From contig CAIYPH010000152.1 of assembly GCA_903928045.1 (NCBI GenBank), positions 1-6,306 on the forward strand: a stretch of 6,306 bases of DNA, given 5' to 3'. The translations under genes were made by a program, and so were the position numbers. This DNA is from an uncultured Rhodospirillales bacterium. GTDB taxonomy: Bacteria; Pseudomonadota; Alphaproteobacteria; Acetobacterales; Acetobacteraceae. The notes under the pieces are model-generated. The model made no database searches. It saw nothing but the letters and a program-made list of their open reading frames with translations, and was not told where the DNA came from. Positions 6,299 to 6,306 of the stretch are shown piece by piece. How positions within the stretch are numbered: the stretch's first letter is position 1; each line of letters begins with the position of its first letter.

Positions 6299-6306
6299 CA
6301 AAAAAC

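Overview
The window is GC-rich and reads as a piece of an alphaproteobacterial chromosome, most likely from the Acetobacteraceae or a close relative. That placement rests on the flagellar gene order, the style of the proteins and the IS5-type transposase start; no marker gene fixes the taxon. Most of the window is a core flagellar locus: the gate of the flagellar type III export apparatus plus proximal rod and basal-body proteins.

Layout: positions 1-138 are the end of an insertion sequence, with the first 20 codons of its transposase running off the left edge on the minus strand. The element sits inside the 3' part of flhB. Upstream of it on the minus strand lies a tight operon transcribed right to left: flgB, flgC, fliE, fliQ, fliR and flhB (3215 down to 111). 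A divergent intergenic region of about 160 bp (3216-3376) separates it from a plus-strand operon: an unrecognised 93-residue gene, fliO and fliP (3377-4690). A galactarate dehydratase gene, garD (4719-6257), starts 28 bp after fliP on the same strand. A perfect 11-bp inverted repeat follows it at the right edge.

How the genes work together: FliP, FliQ and FliR build the export gate, FlhB is the substrate-specificity switch next to it, and FliO assists FliP assembly. FliE, FlgB and FlgC are early export substrates that connect the MS ring to the rod. The gate components are therefore split between two divergent transcripts. GarD is a carbon-catabolism enzyme with no evident link to motility beyond its position.

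The most notable events are two. The insertion removes the end of FlhB just after its autocleavage motif, so this copy of flhB is probably defective and the strain may be non-motile. The insertion sequence also carries a 12-bp perfect inverted repeat flanking the transposase start, which may guard against read-through translation. I found no convincing undescribed system. The best candidate for something uncharacterised is the 93-residue gene that leads the fliOP operon.
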